The notes below the pieces were generated by a model. That model was not told where the DNA came from and did not search any database. It was given only the letters and a program-made list of their open reading frames with translations. From NCBI GenBank assembly GCA_947069175.1, contig CAMTDV010000017.1, positions 40,371,126 to 40,435,125 on the forward strand: DNA of 64,000 nucleotides, read 5' to 3'. Below are positions 1-11,262 of the stretch, piece after piece (the first letter of the stretch is position 1; each line of letters opens with the position of its first letter). Made by a program: the position numbers and the translations under genes. This DNA comes from Scalesia atractyloides (Eukaryota > Streptophyta > Magnoliopsida > Asterales > Asteraceae).

Positions 1-104
1 TGTAAGTGCATCAGAGGATGTAACCTCTGATAGTTGAACCAAAGCTCGGATAGTGTTATTTGGCTTTATATCATTTGTTCCTTTCATAAGGTTCAATCCC
101 AACA
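1..104 (-). repeat. 3' LTR of element A (partial)
   Basis: The first 104 bases match the U3 start of the 628-bp LTR at 4014-4641 and of the element C LTRs, read on the minus strand from TGTTGGGATTGAACC. The window cuts it. Confidence 0.9.
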
Positions 105-117
105 ATCTCCCTCTGGA
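105..117 (-). other. Polypurine tract of element A
   Basis: On the minus strand TCCAGAGGGAGAT lies directly against the LTR start. Element C has the same tract (CCAGGGGGAGAT at 53650-53661). It is the usual plus-strand priming site of LTR retrotransposons. Confidence 0.85.
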
Positions 118-138
118 ACAGATAATGCCAAAAACACT

Positions 139-3100
139 TTATTCTTGGTTTTTATTCCTCAGAATGAATTCTCTTATTTGACCTTTGAATTGAAGTTCAA
201 AGTTAAGAGATTCCATGTCATCAGCATCCTTCACCAGCTCTAAACATAGTAGTTCTTGGAAGTCTTCTACTGTAAGCTCATAAGCATCTTCCATGGATAG
301 TTTAGTGGCTGCACCATGCAATGTCAATTCATGGGTGTCTTTGTCGACCTTCCATTTTAGAATTTTTGGGTCTGATGGTTTTCTTGAAGGAGCCTTTATT
401 GCTGAGGTTTGTGAATGAGTCATCTTTGATAAGTCTTTAGCCAGCTTGGCACTTGTATCATCTGTGTGATAATTAATCATATTCTGAATCCCTTCTTTGA
501 TAAATGTATCCTCAAACTCTTTGTCAGTCTTTTCATTCATCTCCCCTTGCTTTTTCATGTGTTGCAGGGCAAGTGTGGAATGGGCAGATGTTGAGCTAGA
601 CTTTTTGGAGAGTAGAGCTCTGAGGATAGCATCTTCTTTTGAGTAATCAGGCTTGGGAGGCATGGATGGATCCTTTTTCCTTCTCTCTTTCAAAATTTTG
701 TAGGTGTCTATCACCCTCACCTCACCCCATCTCATCACTTGGTTTTTGGAACCATAATGATTTTGGATCAGTTCTTGCTTCATTCTCTTCAACTTCAAGA
801 CATTTTCAGAGATATCTTTCTTGTATAAATCCCAGTTGGGAGGAGTTGGCTTTTTGAGAGGGTCTTTTAACATTTCTTGCATTCTATTAAGTTCTTCTCT
901 CAGCTCATCTATGCCCCAATCCCTGAACTGAGGCCTTGTTGCCTTATACATCTTCTTTTCCATGATATACTCAATGAGTTCACTCTTGAGCAACTTATAT
1001 TCCCTTACAGACAACTGGTTGCTTAGATCCTTGACAAAGTTTTGCAGAATGGTGACCTTACTCAGTTGAAAAGACATAAATATCTGTATTTCTCTATCAT
1101 TTTTATCAGCTGATTCTCTTTTGGCAATATCCTCTGCTTGCTTATTTTTCAAATCTAGATAGGCATCAACATTTGTTGGTCTTGGATAGCCATCAAGGGA
1201 TAGAATTGTTCTTTTGTCAGGATCATCCTCTAAAAAGAAACTTAGGATCTCTTCCTTGACTGCTGGTAAATCAAGAGGATACACTTTTGATGCAGGAGTG
1301 ACTGTAAGAGTTGAAGAAGTTGTAAGCACTGATGTGGGGATCACTGGTGTTGATGATATTGGAAGAGGTGCAGAGATCTCATCATCATTTATCACTTTTG
1401 TGATTTCTCTTTTTAAACCTTAAGGTGGGTGATGGTGGTTGTGGGATTTTTGGTGGCATGGATAATGGTTGAGTTGATGTGGGAAATGTGATTATGGTAG
1501 TGGATAGAGATGCATCTGTTGCAACCCCTGCTGTATCAACAGATGTTGGCACAACAGTTGCTGTAACATCTGCTTGTGTGGATATGGGTTGTGGTTTTGA
1601 AGATGTGATAGGTTTTTGAGAGGCAGATGTTTTAATGGTTGGATTGGTTTCAGGCTTAGTTTTAGGAGGTGTGGATGTTGGTTGCCTGGCTTTTCTAGCA
1701 GGAGCTCTTTTTGAAGAAGTACCAACATCTCCTTTTTCTTTTTGCTGATCAATCTTTTTCTCAACCAACACTCTGCTATCCTCAATCACATTCTTCTTGT
1801 GACTAGCCCTTTCCTTGGCCACAAGTTCATCAGTCAAATCAATCTTCTTTGAACCATCAGGCCTTGGGATATTTCCTGTTGGTCTGGACTTATCATCATC
1901 TATTGTTAACTTCTTTGGACCCAAAGGTTTCTCCCCCTTTTTGGCTTCATTTGTTGTAACAAAGATAACCGTTGGAGGTGCATGGCCAGTGGTTGTGAGT
2001 AGATGTGCTTTGATGGCTTTAATGTTTGTTGCAGTGTCTTGATACCTTGATTCAAACAAGTTTCAAACATTATTCACATGATGCTTGTGTTGTAAATCCA
2101 AATAATGTTGTTGATGTTGAAACAGAGGGTTAAGAGCTTCTTTGAGATCAGTAGTGGATAGAATAGAGGGTTGACTTTTTGTAGCTATCATCTGCTTTAG
2201 TAAATCTTTGATTTCACCAACAGAGTTTTCTATTCTGGTTACTCTCTCCATCAAATCCTAGTATTTTAGATCATCACCTGATTTAAAAGGATCATCTGAA
2301 CTCCTACCAGTGGTAGTAGTTATATCTATGTTATCATGAGCAGTGGTTTTAGGACTAGCTTCAAACATAGATGCCCCTTTGTCTTGGTATTGGGGACTTC
2401 CCGCAATAGACGTAAAGTTGTTGCCTCAGCAGTGGTTGCCTTCAACCAAGTCTTATTTATGAAACCACTGTCCAACTGAGAACTAGGGAGTTCAGCAATT
2501 GTAGTGACTGCTTGTGTTGAAATATCACCAAGGGTTACATGTAACCCAAGGGATGTATCTTCTTCATTTGCTGATGGGCTAGCAATGAATAAAGAATCAG
2601 ACCCAGCCATTGGATGAAGTATATTCTCAGTAATAGGTTGTAGAGAAGTGCTGGTTTGTGTCTGAACCAATTCAATTGCATTCAGCAAGGGTACAATTGT
2701 GGTGGAAGTGAAGGTATTGGTGAAGGTGGTTGAGTAGAAAGCGACATTGCCCTGGGAGAGGGGCTGTGGAAGATAGACCCAAGTGGATCTAGAGCTTCAT
2801 AAACTGGTGTTCCTGTGTCTACAACCTTTTCCTTTTGTGAAGAAGAAGGAGGAGTTTCAAAGCCGGTGGGAGATCTTTGAACCAACTGCTGTGAAGAAGT
2901 AGCAGCAGTGGTTTGTGACTTTGGTGCTGTCATAGGGTTAACCTCTGGGATCTCATCTTCCAGATGACCCTTTTTGGGTTTGGTGGGCTTTTTGGAGATT
3001 GTTTTGTTTTTCTTTTTGGAAATTTTTGGTGTGGGTTTCAGGGCAGTGGTTGTGTTGCCCTGATCACCAAGAGCAGTGGGCTCAATAGAAAGAGGTTGAG

Positions 3101-3976
3101 ATTGAACATTTTGTCCTGGTAAAACTTGCTCAACCTCCTCTACTTGTGTTTTCTCAACCTTATCTTGGTTTGTTATTCTGGTGAAAGTTTCATGATTTAG
3201 GCTGCCTGGATTGACCACAGTGCCTTTTTTACTTTCAGGACCTTTGATTTGATCCTACAAGTAAACACTCAAGAAACGTGGATGCATCAAAAAAGCTTTT
3301 CTTTTTTCAAAATTTTTAAAATTATTTACAAGATCATTGAACAATATCTGGGAGTAGTTAAAATATGTTTCAGTTAAAACTGCATTCCCCAGATATTGCA
3401 TGTTCAATGGGATTTCATTTAAAACAGTGGATTTTGCTGAGAGACAAGTAAGAATGGTGTGAAATAAAAAATCTCATCTCAGCGGGAAAGTTCGGTTTAA
3501 AAATGCTCATACCTTTCATCTGGCCGATATAACCTCTTTCCAGAAATTCTGCTTGGATCCCATTTATTGGAAATGACATAGGGTGTTGTATGTCATTTAA
3601 CTTGAAAACTTGAGAGATCGATTGGGGGCTAATTTGCATCAACACCCCCCACTCTTGAAAGTATTGCATAAGGAACACCAGCAGCAGATGAGTGAACCTT
3701 TGCATTTTTCCAGAAATCACGAAGACCATCAATGTAAATGGGGGCTTTGACGGTTAACATATGCAAGAATTTTGACTTTTGCAAAATTCGAATCATTGGA
3801 TGATAGCGAGTATTTGCGTCGTTTTCTTCAAGTATGGCAGTGTAATTGTGTGGGGTTTTGATTATGAGAATGAAAGGTGGAGGTTCTTCTTGCGATTTAG
3901 CTTTGGATTTTGAAGATTTTGATTTGGAGCCATGGTGTTTGAGAGAAAAACTGTTTTGAGGTTTTGAAATCGACAC
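139..3976 (-). pseudogene. Accessory ORF (aORF) of element A, broken
   Basis: Not a family I can name. It reads from a basic, Ser/Lys-rich N terminus (MSISKPQ, then SKSKSSKSKAKSQEE) near 3976 to the NKNQE C terminus at 139. Segments in order are 3976-3629, 3732-3415, 3218-2682, 2688-2326, 2254-2063, 2059-1385 and 1395-139, joined by frameshifts and stops. The N part has a conserved block with PHNYTAILEEND and LERGYIGQMKG. The middle is Thr/Pro/Ser/Gln-rich. The C part is charged and helical and holds RKPSDPKILKWK. An in-frame TGA at 2063-2065 is also present in element C. Compared with C, four codons are missing after DTHELTL (an in-frame loss). The position between pol and the 3' LTR is where Sireviruses carry their env-like ORF, but I see no clear membrane segment or signal peptide. 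Confidence 0.75.
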
Positions 3977-4013
3977 AGTTTAGGGTAACCACTGGTGAGA
4001 TAAAACAGGGGTT

Positions 4014-4641
4014 TGTTGGGATCTGAGTTTGAATTACTTGTAGTTTTTGTTTCAAAAATGGAAAATGATTGAATTAAAAGAGATTTGCAGCGGAATAAGA
4101 TGGAAAACTTTTACTACAAGCAATGGTCGTTTATTTTCATCATCATCATGCTTTCAAGTTAATTAACTTGCATGTGATTCACAAACTCCCCCTCAGCCTT
4201 TGCAATTACAGTTTGGTAATGAGAAAATGCAGAGAAGATGATATGCGAAAGTTGATCTTTTAATAGACAAGTTTAAAGGTTACAAGAGTTGCCTATTTAT
4301 ACTAAACTATCTAACCTCTGAGCATCTTTGATGACGTCAGGGTTGATAGTGACAGGAAACAATATGTAACTAACTCTAAACACTGCTAATACTAAACTAT
4401 CAGTGCTTAGCACTGTTACATTAATTAACTACGCTAATGACTAAACTCTGATTCCTAACCTATGTCCTTGTTAACTCTGGCAGACCTTGAAGCTTTGTGA
4501 AGGCAGATGATAGGATGAGTAGTCTTTATGGAAAGCAGTGTAAGTGCATTAGAGGATGTAACCTCTGATAGTTAACCAAAGCTCGGATAGTGTTATTTGA
4601 CTTTATATCATCTGTTCCTTTCATAGGGTTCAATCCCAACA
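4014..4641 (-). repeat. 5' LTR of element A (628 bp)
   Basis: Runs on the minus strand from TGTTGGGATTGAACCC (4641) to CTCAGATCCCAACA (4014). It closely matches the 629-bp 3' LTR of element C at 53662-54290. It holds the shared promoter box and TATA box described separately. Confidence 0.93.
4292..4339 (-). promoter_or_regulatory. LTR promoter: TGACGTCA box and TATA box
   Basis: A perfect TGACGTCA palindrome sits at 4332-4339. A TATA box, TATAAATAGG on the minus strand, is at 4292-4301, so the box is about 30 bp upstream of the TATA. The same pair and spacing recur in both LTRs of element C. TGACG boxes are known targets of TGA-class bZIP factors (as-1-like elements); binding here is inferred. 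Confidence 0.6.
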
Positions 4642-5370
4642 GCAACGCCTGCTACCGCTTGGCGTTCCGGCGGTAGTGTAAAATTAGTGTAAATTTTGGA
4701 AAAAATTGACGTTTTTTCGATTCCGCTACCGATTTTTTATAAAACGTTACCGCTACGAACAAATCCTAGATCCGCCACTGGTTGCCTCACTACAATATTC
4801 ATATTTTACACCACACAAAGAAATTCGAAAATTTTTGGTAAAAATTATACTACAAAGCGAAAAAACATGAGGGAGAACCGACTCGTCTAACCCAAGATAA
4901 GAACCACCCATGTTTGAAAGAGATAAAGAGTGTGTGGAATGGGTTATAACTATATCTTATATGAAGTATTAGTTTTATTTCTTTTATTTGAGTAAATATA
5001 AAAAGACACAAATACCCTTCCTTTAACGTCAAAACATGGATGGGTTAACAAAGTGAATGAAGATGACAAAATTTTTAAACCATAGACATCCAAGTGAGAG
5101 AAAATAAACTATTGGTTTAAAGTGTTGCTTTTTATCAAACCACCTGGATGAAAATTAAACTTTTACCATTTATGTTGTATATTCTTACCAAAACACACTT
5201 TTCTATGTAACTATATATGTACTAAACCTGAGTATGAGTACTAAAATTTATATATCAGTATAACGTGTATTGTAACCCCATTTTTAGAAAGTTTTACACC
5301 ATTTTTGAGGGTGATTTTCAAAATTATCTGAAAATAAGATTGTATTATAGAGTATGATATCTCTAATTAC
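4642..5370. other. Lipoxygenase intron 7 / flank, no gene seen
   Basis: Lies between the exon 7 donor and the LTR of element A. I searched the minus strand for the next lipoxygenase exon (the PDSSSPHGLRLLIEDYP-type stretch) and did not find it. Bases 4642-4790 have a higher GC content with repeated CGCTACCG-like words and look like a transposon remnant. The remainder is AT-rich. Confidence 0.6.
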
Positions 5371-5634
5371 CTCTTAAGTAGATCAGCTGGTAGTGCCTGC
5401 TCGGGGAATACCCAATTTTTATACAGAACAGCAGACATTTCCATGGCGTATTCAGCTGGAAATACGGTCCTTTCAAGTACACCACCGGCGTTGATGAGTA
5501 TATGTCGAGCTAATGCGTTGATATTCATGGTATCACGAAAATGTGGGTGTAGGAGCTTGTAAATCGGATGAAGTACGCTTAACTGTCGATTAGTAGCGAC
5601 TATAAATGGTTCTATTACCGCATGTGTGTTCAAC
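5371..5634 (-). CDS. Lipoxygenase exon 7
   Basis: 264 nt after the acceptor GTTGTGTAG. It encodes LNTHAVIEPFIVATNRQLS, then HPHFRDTMNINALAR and VFPEQALPADLLKR, ending in phase 2 before GTAATTAG. The His in LNTHAVIEP is one of the non-heme iron ligands known for the family. The next exon is not in the window. Confidence 0.93.
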
Positions 5635-5715
5635 CTACACAACCAAAATAAGTTAGAATACTTAACAGATAGTCATGAAATATGTTATCTAAATCAAGTA
5701 AAATATTTCATGTAC

Positions 5716-6003
5716 CAGTGGCTAATAAGTTGATGATATCCGGAATCATTGACCGCTGCATAAGCCTTGGCCAACTGCCATATACTGCCTTCAACACCAT
5801 CTTCAGAAGGGGTGTAAACCTTGCTGTCTTTATCTGGTAAGCTTAAACTCAATCGCAAGCGGTTTCAGTGTGCCATCATCTTTAAGCAAGAGGACTGTTC
5901 GGGTTGCATAGATTCTCGATGATTTTGTTTTGTTGATCTTTTTTAGATATGGCATTAATGCATCATGATGATCCAAGATGAACAACTTATTTGTTTTCAA
6001 AGC
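5716..6003 (-). CDS. Lipoxygenase exon 6, with +1 frameshift
   Basis: 288 nt starting ALKTNKLFILDHHDALMPYL and ending VNDSGYHQLISHW, with the Trp codon split TG|G. The length is one base over the 287 nt needed to keep frame between exons 5 and 7. The surplus base lies in the AAA run at 5845-5847 (plus strand): the family consensus needs GAG TTA AGC but the sequence reads GAGTTTAAGC. Translation then hits TAA after four more codons. The downstream frame is otherwise clean, so the event is recent or artefactual. Confidence 0.9.
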
Positions 6004-6187
6004 CTCTATAAATTAACACATAAGGTTGTGTTAGTAACTGCAATAGTTTTCTACATTTAACTCCTGTTTTTTATCTTTCATTTTATTATTACTTTCTTAA
6101 TTTTTGCTATGAATGTCACTAAACTTATGTTGATTAATTGAATAATTCACTAGGCAATATTTACTCTTTCTCTCTTGTCGCAGTCAG

Positions 6188-6321
6188 TTACTATTAGAAA
6201 ACTTGGTCATTACGACTGAATCTTGATAAGTCGCTAATTTTGAGACTGTCATGAATCGCAAATCAGTCGCTAAATTTGTGACTGTGTTTTCGGTCACAAT
6301 TGCGAAATTTTCTAGTAGTAA
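6188..6321. mobile_element. Small inverted-repeat MITE in lipoxygenase intron 5
   Basis: About 134 bp with ends TTACTATTAGAAAA and TTTTCTAGTAGTAA, an inverted pair with one mismatch. The interior repeats GTCGCTAA-like words in both directions. A similar GCGACTAAT-type sequence occurs near 20696-20775. The superfamily is not settled; the ends recall CACTA-type MITEs. Confidence 0.55.
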
Positions 6322-6463
6322 TAAAATTGAACTATTTTACCAGGTTTTTGACACGATTAAATATAAACACAAGGGACACTAGTAAACTATACAAGTAAAT
6401 TAACCATGTGATGTTTTAATTACTATTAGGTTAGAAAAACTCATGGTTGGATTTCATTCATAC

Positions 6464-6568
6464 TTCTACTGTTAAACCGTTCATGTTTGGTTTGAGATGT
6501 TCCTCAGTCATCGAGCTTGTTTGATCGCCATATACGTTTGGATCGAGCTTGCTAGCTGGTGGGAACTC
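6464..6568 (-). CDS. Lipoxygenase exon 5
   Basis: 105 nt, 35 codons, beginning EFPPASKLDPNVYGDQ and ending MNGLTVE before GTATGAATG. The acceptor is GTCCACCAG. Compared with relatives, one residue seems missing at the exon 5-6 junction. Confidence 0.88.
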
Positions 6569-6658
6569 CTGGTGGACAAGAAAAAAAAGAGTTTAAAGCA
6601 TTGATTTGTTGAAGAATCCAAGAACTCAAAGCATGTTATCCAAAGACTTCAATTGTAC

Positions 6659-6744
6659 CTCAAGTCGACGAATGACCACAGGGTTTACTCCGGCGACCAT
6701 TTCTCTTCCAAATTCTTCGTCTTTACGCCAAGCAGACTCGTTAT
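6659..6744 (-). CDS. Lipoxygenase exon 4
   Basis: 86 nt encoding NESAWRKDEEFGREMVAGVN and PVVIRRLE, the strongly conserved substrate-channel region. The acceptor is TTTTGCAG and the donor GTACAATT. Too short to stand out as an ORF, but the frame joins exons 3 and 5 exactly. Confidence 0.92.
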
Positions 6745-7028
6745 CTGCAAAATCATCATTAGTTGTTTAGTTTAGTGACTGATAGATGACTTGGCGATGA
6801 GTTACTCTAGAGCATAGACACAAGTTGAAATAGTTGAAACGAACAAAAATCTTATATTCTAGAATAAGACTTTTTTATGTATTGATCACTGACATATTAG
6901 AATGTAAAGAACAAAGATGAAGCTAACGTTAATAACCATTCTAGTAATTAAACTATATATAAAATAGTAACAAACAAATAATAACAACTATAGTAGATAA
7001 TAAACTCGGTTAATAACAACTATATTAC

Positions 7029-7596
7029 CTTTAATAACATCGGGTTTGGGGAATTTAAAAAGCCTCTCACCATCATTACGCAAGAGTTCTCCAAGAAGTT
7101 CCAAATTTATATTTTTTCTTATCTTTTTCTCCGCGTTTTTGGGTACATCACCATAAAGCTTCATTACATCACGAAATGAATCAAACTCATTTGGAGTTTT
7201 ATCAAATATGACCATAACTTCCGCTCGAATCACTTGGCCTATAGATTTGACTGCATATGCAGAGAAATCTGAGAACTTGATATGACCGAACCGTTCATCT
7301 CTAGGCACATAATTGTTCAAATTTAAAAGACACAATCTCTTTTCACTTTTTGGATCTTTTTTAGTTGGGTCACGACCCGTTCTTCCACTTCGTGGATACG
7401 GAAATTCCTGAGACCCGCCAAGAACGGGTCGGGCATATTTAGTTCCCCTATCAGGTGCACCCAAATCGTTATAGTATTCATAGTCATAAACCCGGTCCCA
7501 TTCCTTGAGCATTCCTGACCCGGTTCCTCTAAGGTTGGCGAGCTCTTGTTTTCTGTAGTGAAGTAATGGTTCAGGTGTGGAAGAAGGTAAATAAGC
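7029..7596 (-). CDS. Lipoxygenase exon 3
   Basis: 568 nt after the acceptor TATTGCAG. It starts AYLPSSTPEPL and holds EWDRVYDYEYYNDLG, YARPVLGGS, YPYPRSGRTGR, YVPRDERFGH and FKFPKPDVIK. Several normally well kept positions differ: the stretch after FSDF is unusual and the loop before LELLGELL is a few residues shorter than in relatives. This suggests relaxed constraint. It ends in phase 1 before GTAATA. Confidence 0.93.
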
Positions 7597-8485
7597 CTGC
7601 AATAACATCCAAATCATCAAATCTCTCTTTTTATTCTTTCTAATATTAAAACAAACAATATAATATCGTGCTAAAACCGAAGGAGTTCCATCGACGGTCA
7701 CATCCCTGTCCCGCTGTCCGCTGGAATTCTGTCTGGTAATCAACGACGAATATTGTATGTGTCGATGATACTCCTTTGTTTAGTAATGTATGTACCATTG
7801 ATATGATTAAATAAATAAAATTTGTAATTTAAAAATGGACTACACTATGAAATAAAGTTCTTACATTTTCTTATGACTAAAAATATGTTATTATATATTA
7901 AAACACCACTTTTAAAACTTAATTATATTGCAAAAGACAGCTGCATTGTCACCTGCTCTTTAGAAGAAAAAAAAATGATGTTACACACCTGTTACCTATA
8001 CATTTTTTTAAACAACTTGGCTCTTTTTGGGTTATTACGCAAAACGCTTGAAAATATATATATTACATGCTTGAATATTTGTTTTTTTTATAAAAAATGG
8101 TTTGTTAGATAGGGCTTTTCACGGGCTTCTTCAACTTAAGAGAGTTTTCAAATCGTCGTTTGCATACACACACTCTTTTAACTTCCAATACTTGCATATT
8201 ACATGATTTGACCCGTTCACCTCTAGAATAAAAAAGAGACACCATAACACCATACAATAAATTCCTTAATGATATGATAAGTAACAAGCTTAAACAAGGG
8301 CGTACCCACCTATAGATGTGCACAAATTAGGGACTATTACTATTTTGGTTAATAATAACCGGTTTTTGGTTAATTCGATTTCCATTTTTCAGTTAATTCT
8401 CAAATTTTGGTTAATTCCATTTTCAGTTTTCAGGATATTATCATATTAGGGACTATTACTATTATATTGTTATGCCATCTTCTTT
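7597..8485. other. Intron 2, first part: nothing recognised
   Basis: AT-rich sequence following the exon 3 acceptor. It holds only short chance ORFs. I see no repeat ends and no protein similarity. Confidence 0.5.
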
Positions 8486-9290
8486 GTAACTAGGGTTGTT
8501 CATGAGCCGAGCGAATCTTTGCTCGTGCTTGGTTCGTTTACAAACTGAATCGGGCGGAGCGGCTCATGTAAAACCGAACCTCAAATCAAATATGCACTAT
8601 CCGAGCAGCGAATATTCTGAAGGAGCGCCGAGCAAACTTCTAGCGATTTCACAACTCTGTCGGCCTATTTAAATTTGCGGAGAGAGATAGTAACAATGTT
8701 GGGTCTAAGCTTTTATGTTTTTAAAAACTGGCACATTTAATGGTATAATATTTTTATGAATAATAATGTAGTGGCCGATGAGGCGATAATCATATTGCAC
8801 GAACAATGACGTTGAGAGCAGGAGACGATCGACTTAGGGTAACGTCACGAGACATTGATGCCATGAGCAGACTGTCGTTTAACAGTTTAGGGTTTAACTT
8901 TTAGATTTGTTGTTAATTTTTTTTATTGGCATGATTGGGTTAGTACGTAGAGATATAGTTGTAATTCGTATATAGTAGAACAAATTTAATTTATATTTAT
9001 GTATATTTGTATGTGTGTAAATATAGGTGTGTGTATATATGTATATATACTTGTTTATATGTATATGTATACTAATTAAAAATAATAATTCGAGCCTAAC
9101 CGAGTCATGCGGACCTTTTCTCATGTTTGGCTAGTTTACAAACCAAACCGAGCAGAACGACTCGTTTACCACATAACCTCAAATCAACAAGTATTTTTCG
9201 AGCAATTTATGAACGAGCGTCGAGCGAGCGATGGGAGGTCAGCGGTTTGGATAGATACATATGTTGAATTCCAAACATGTGAAAGTTGAT
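8486..9290. repeat. Pair of diverged direct repeats in intron 2
   Basis: Bases 8490-8640 and 9095-9245 are related, in the same orientation: each has a GAGC...CGTTTACAAAC...GAGC...CTCATG-type core followed by CCTCAAATCAA and a GAGCGCCGAGC- or GAGCGTCGAGC-type stretch. They may be terminal parts of one old element. Between them is a TG/TA-rich microsatellite near 9000-9070. Confidence 0.45.
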
Positions 9291-9299
9291 TTTCCTAAT

Positions 9300-10000
9300 C
9301 ATTTTAATTAATACAGTAATTATGTTAAAACGAATTAACAGACAATGATTAAAGAAAACATTAATTCACTTGGACAAATATGTAAAATATCAAAAGCACA
9401 AAAAAAGGTTAAAAAGAGCATTCGCACGTGAACGTCATGTTAGCTTGGAGGCAACATTCGTTTTACTTTAAATATAAAATATTACTCTGAGATTTACTCA
9501 TATTTGATATTGATTCTGGTCAGATTTAATAATAATATGATAACTGAGATGAAGTGAATATTTTTATAAATGTAAAGTCATAGACAACTAAATAGGATTT
9601 AAAAAATATGAATTTAGGATAACGTAAATTAACTCCTACACGTGTTTCTGTCTTTATTACAAAAAAAAAAATAGAAATAATGCACGTGGAATATTTTTTT
9701 TTCTACGATCAGTTAAGTTGTATAGCATGTATAATAATACTATAAAACACCATATTGCACAATATAAGAAGTTGATTGTCCAAATGTAATATTATTTTCA
9801 TGTTATTATAATCGTAAAAATTCATATACAAAAAGGTTAAACTTAGGAATGAGTAAGCCTAAGCGGAAGACAAAGAAGAAGAGGAAGTGAAAGGTGAAAG
9901 CTAAGCAAAAGTAAAACAATACAAGTTTCTTTAATCATTTTCTTCAATTATAGAAGAACACTTTCAAATTTCATGTGTAGTACAAACAGGGCGAAGGATA
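9300..10000. other. Intron 2 stretch without a feature
   Basis: AT-rich with an A12 run near 9660. No repeat structure or coding sequence was recognised. Confidence 0.5.
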
Positions 10001-10018
10001 ATTTTCGTTCAGTAGTGT

Positions 10019-10142
10019 TGTATATATAATTTTCGTATAGAAATTTTTGGGTATATACGTTTTCGACTCCCCGGTTCTATAGAAATTTTTGGTTATATAC
10101 GTTTTCGACCCCCCCCCCCCCCCATTATTCGGGTCAAGGTTC
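10019..10142. repeat. Tandem 55-bp repeat ending in a poly-C run
   Basis: Two copies of a unit holding TAGAAATTTTTGG and TATATACGTTTTCGAC stand head to tail (about 10038-10070 and 10080-10108). The second runs into a C tract of about 16 bases, then ATTATTCGGGTCAAGG. It looks like the edge of an old repeat element. Confidence 0.55.
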
Positions 10143-10356
10143 GCCACTAAGTACAAACATACGTAAAATGATATTATTAAAGTATATATTTATAATTTTA
10201 AACTCAATGACTAGTTTTATCTTTTATATTAAATATATAGATATAGATGTTTAAACTTTTAGATGCTTTTCACGCATTTTGATTATGCAAACTGATAAAA
10301 TTATTATTCCACTTATTAAACCCATATATCGTTCTAATAAGGTTGGGAGATAGATA

Positions 10357-11262
10357 GTGACGTTGCTTACCATATTCAAGTTTGGCTGGTGTAAGTGGAG
10401 AGCAGCCACTAGGGGGTATTGTGTGATAGGAGGTTTCCCAACTAAATTAAATGAAAAATTCTTTAGAGTTGCAGTTAGACCTGCTATGTTGTATGTTACA
10501 GATTGTTGGGCTATTAAAAAGATGCAGGCGCGCAAGATAAAGGTAGCAGAGATGAGTATGTTGCGGTGGATGTGTGGGCACAGAAAGTTAGATCGTATGA
10601 GAAATGAGGTTATAAGGGAAAGGCTAGGGTGCCTAGTATATCTAGTAAGATTAAGGAGGTGAGATTGATATGGTTTGGGCATCTGAAGAGGAGGCCGACG
10701 ACGGCACCAGTTAGAGTAGTGCACGCCCTGTGTGTGGAAGGTAGGGGGAGTAGATGAAGTCCCAAATTAACTTGGGATGAGAGGATTAGGCAAGATTTGC
10801 TAGAGTTGCACCTTTGTGAGGACATGGTCCATAATAGAAGTTTATGAAGATGTAAGATTAAGGTTAAGGATTTTTAGGAGAGGGTACTGAAGTGGGTGTG
10901 TGTATGTGTGTATTCGCTTGAGCATTTTGGTTTAAGGGTTAATATTTCCTACTTTTTTAGGTGGACTTTACATTGTGCTTCTTATCATGTGTGTATGTAT
11001 CTGTTGCTCTAGGGTGTTATATATATGTTTTTATTATACTATGGTACTCTGTTACCATATATTTTGTGACCGAAAGATTAATATTGTTATATGTCTAGTT
11101 CAGATTGTTTGCATGCAGTTTGGTCTCGAGCCAGTAGTCTTTTTGGAAGCAACTTCTCTATCCATATGGATAGAGGTAAGGTTTGTTTACTTCCTACCCT
11201 CCCCAGACCCAACCAATAAGCTATTGGTGGGATTCACTGGGCATGGTTGTTGATGTTGTTGT
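10357..11262 (+). mobile_element. 5'-truncated LINE (RTE-like) 3' end
   Basis: The coding part (about 10370-10880) matches the C-terminal end of plant non-LTR reverse transcriptases: FRVAVRPAMLY, VAEMSMLRWMCGH, MRNEVIRERLG, then after a frameshift near 10630 WFGHLKRRP and LTWDERIRQDLLE. Stops interrupt it. About 380 bp of 3' UTR follows, with CCCTCCCCAGACC and an end in a TTG-rich run (GTTGATGTTGTTG) near 11262. TTG-type tails are known for plant RTE LINEs and their partner SINEs. The fragment is dead and lies opposite to the lipoxygenase gene. Confidence 0.75.

Larger units (their letters stand above)
1..4641 (-). mobile_element. Element A: pol-less LTR retroelement carrying only an accessory ORF
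   Basis: A minus-strand element with a complete 5' LTR at 4014-4641 and the start of its 3' LTR at 1-104; the rest of the 3' LTR is outside the window. LTR ends are TGTTGGGA and TCCCAACA. The internal 3.9 kb holds only the accessory ORF. No gag, protease, integrase, RT or RNase H could be found. Right after the 5' LTR the sequence is AACCCCTGTTTTATC, which in element C (49778 onward) lies downstream of RNase H, and there is no tRNA-Met primer site. I infer an internal deletion from the LTR edge to the pol-aORF spacer. It would need proteins from a relative to move. Confidence 0.85.

Noticed and set aside
4642..5340. Lipoxygenase exon 8
   Set aside because: No conserved C-terminal lipoxygenase motif in any minus-strand frame.
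9971..10156. ORF with a glycine run
   Set aside because: The glycines come from the poly-C tract; the rest is a translated tandem repeat.
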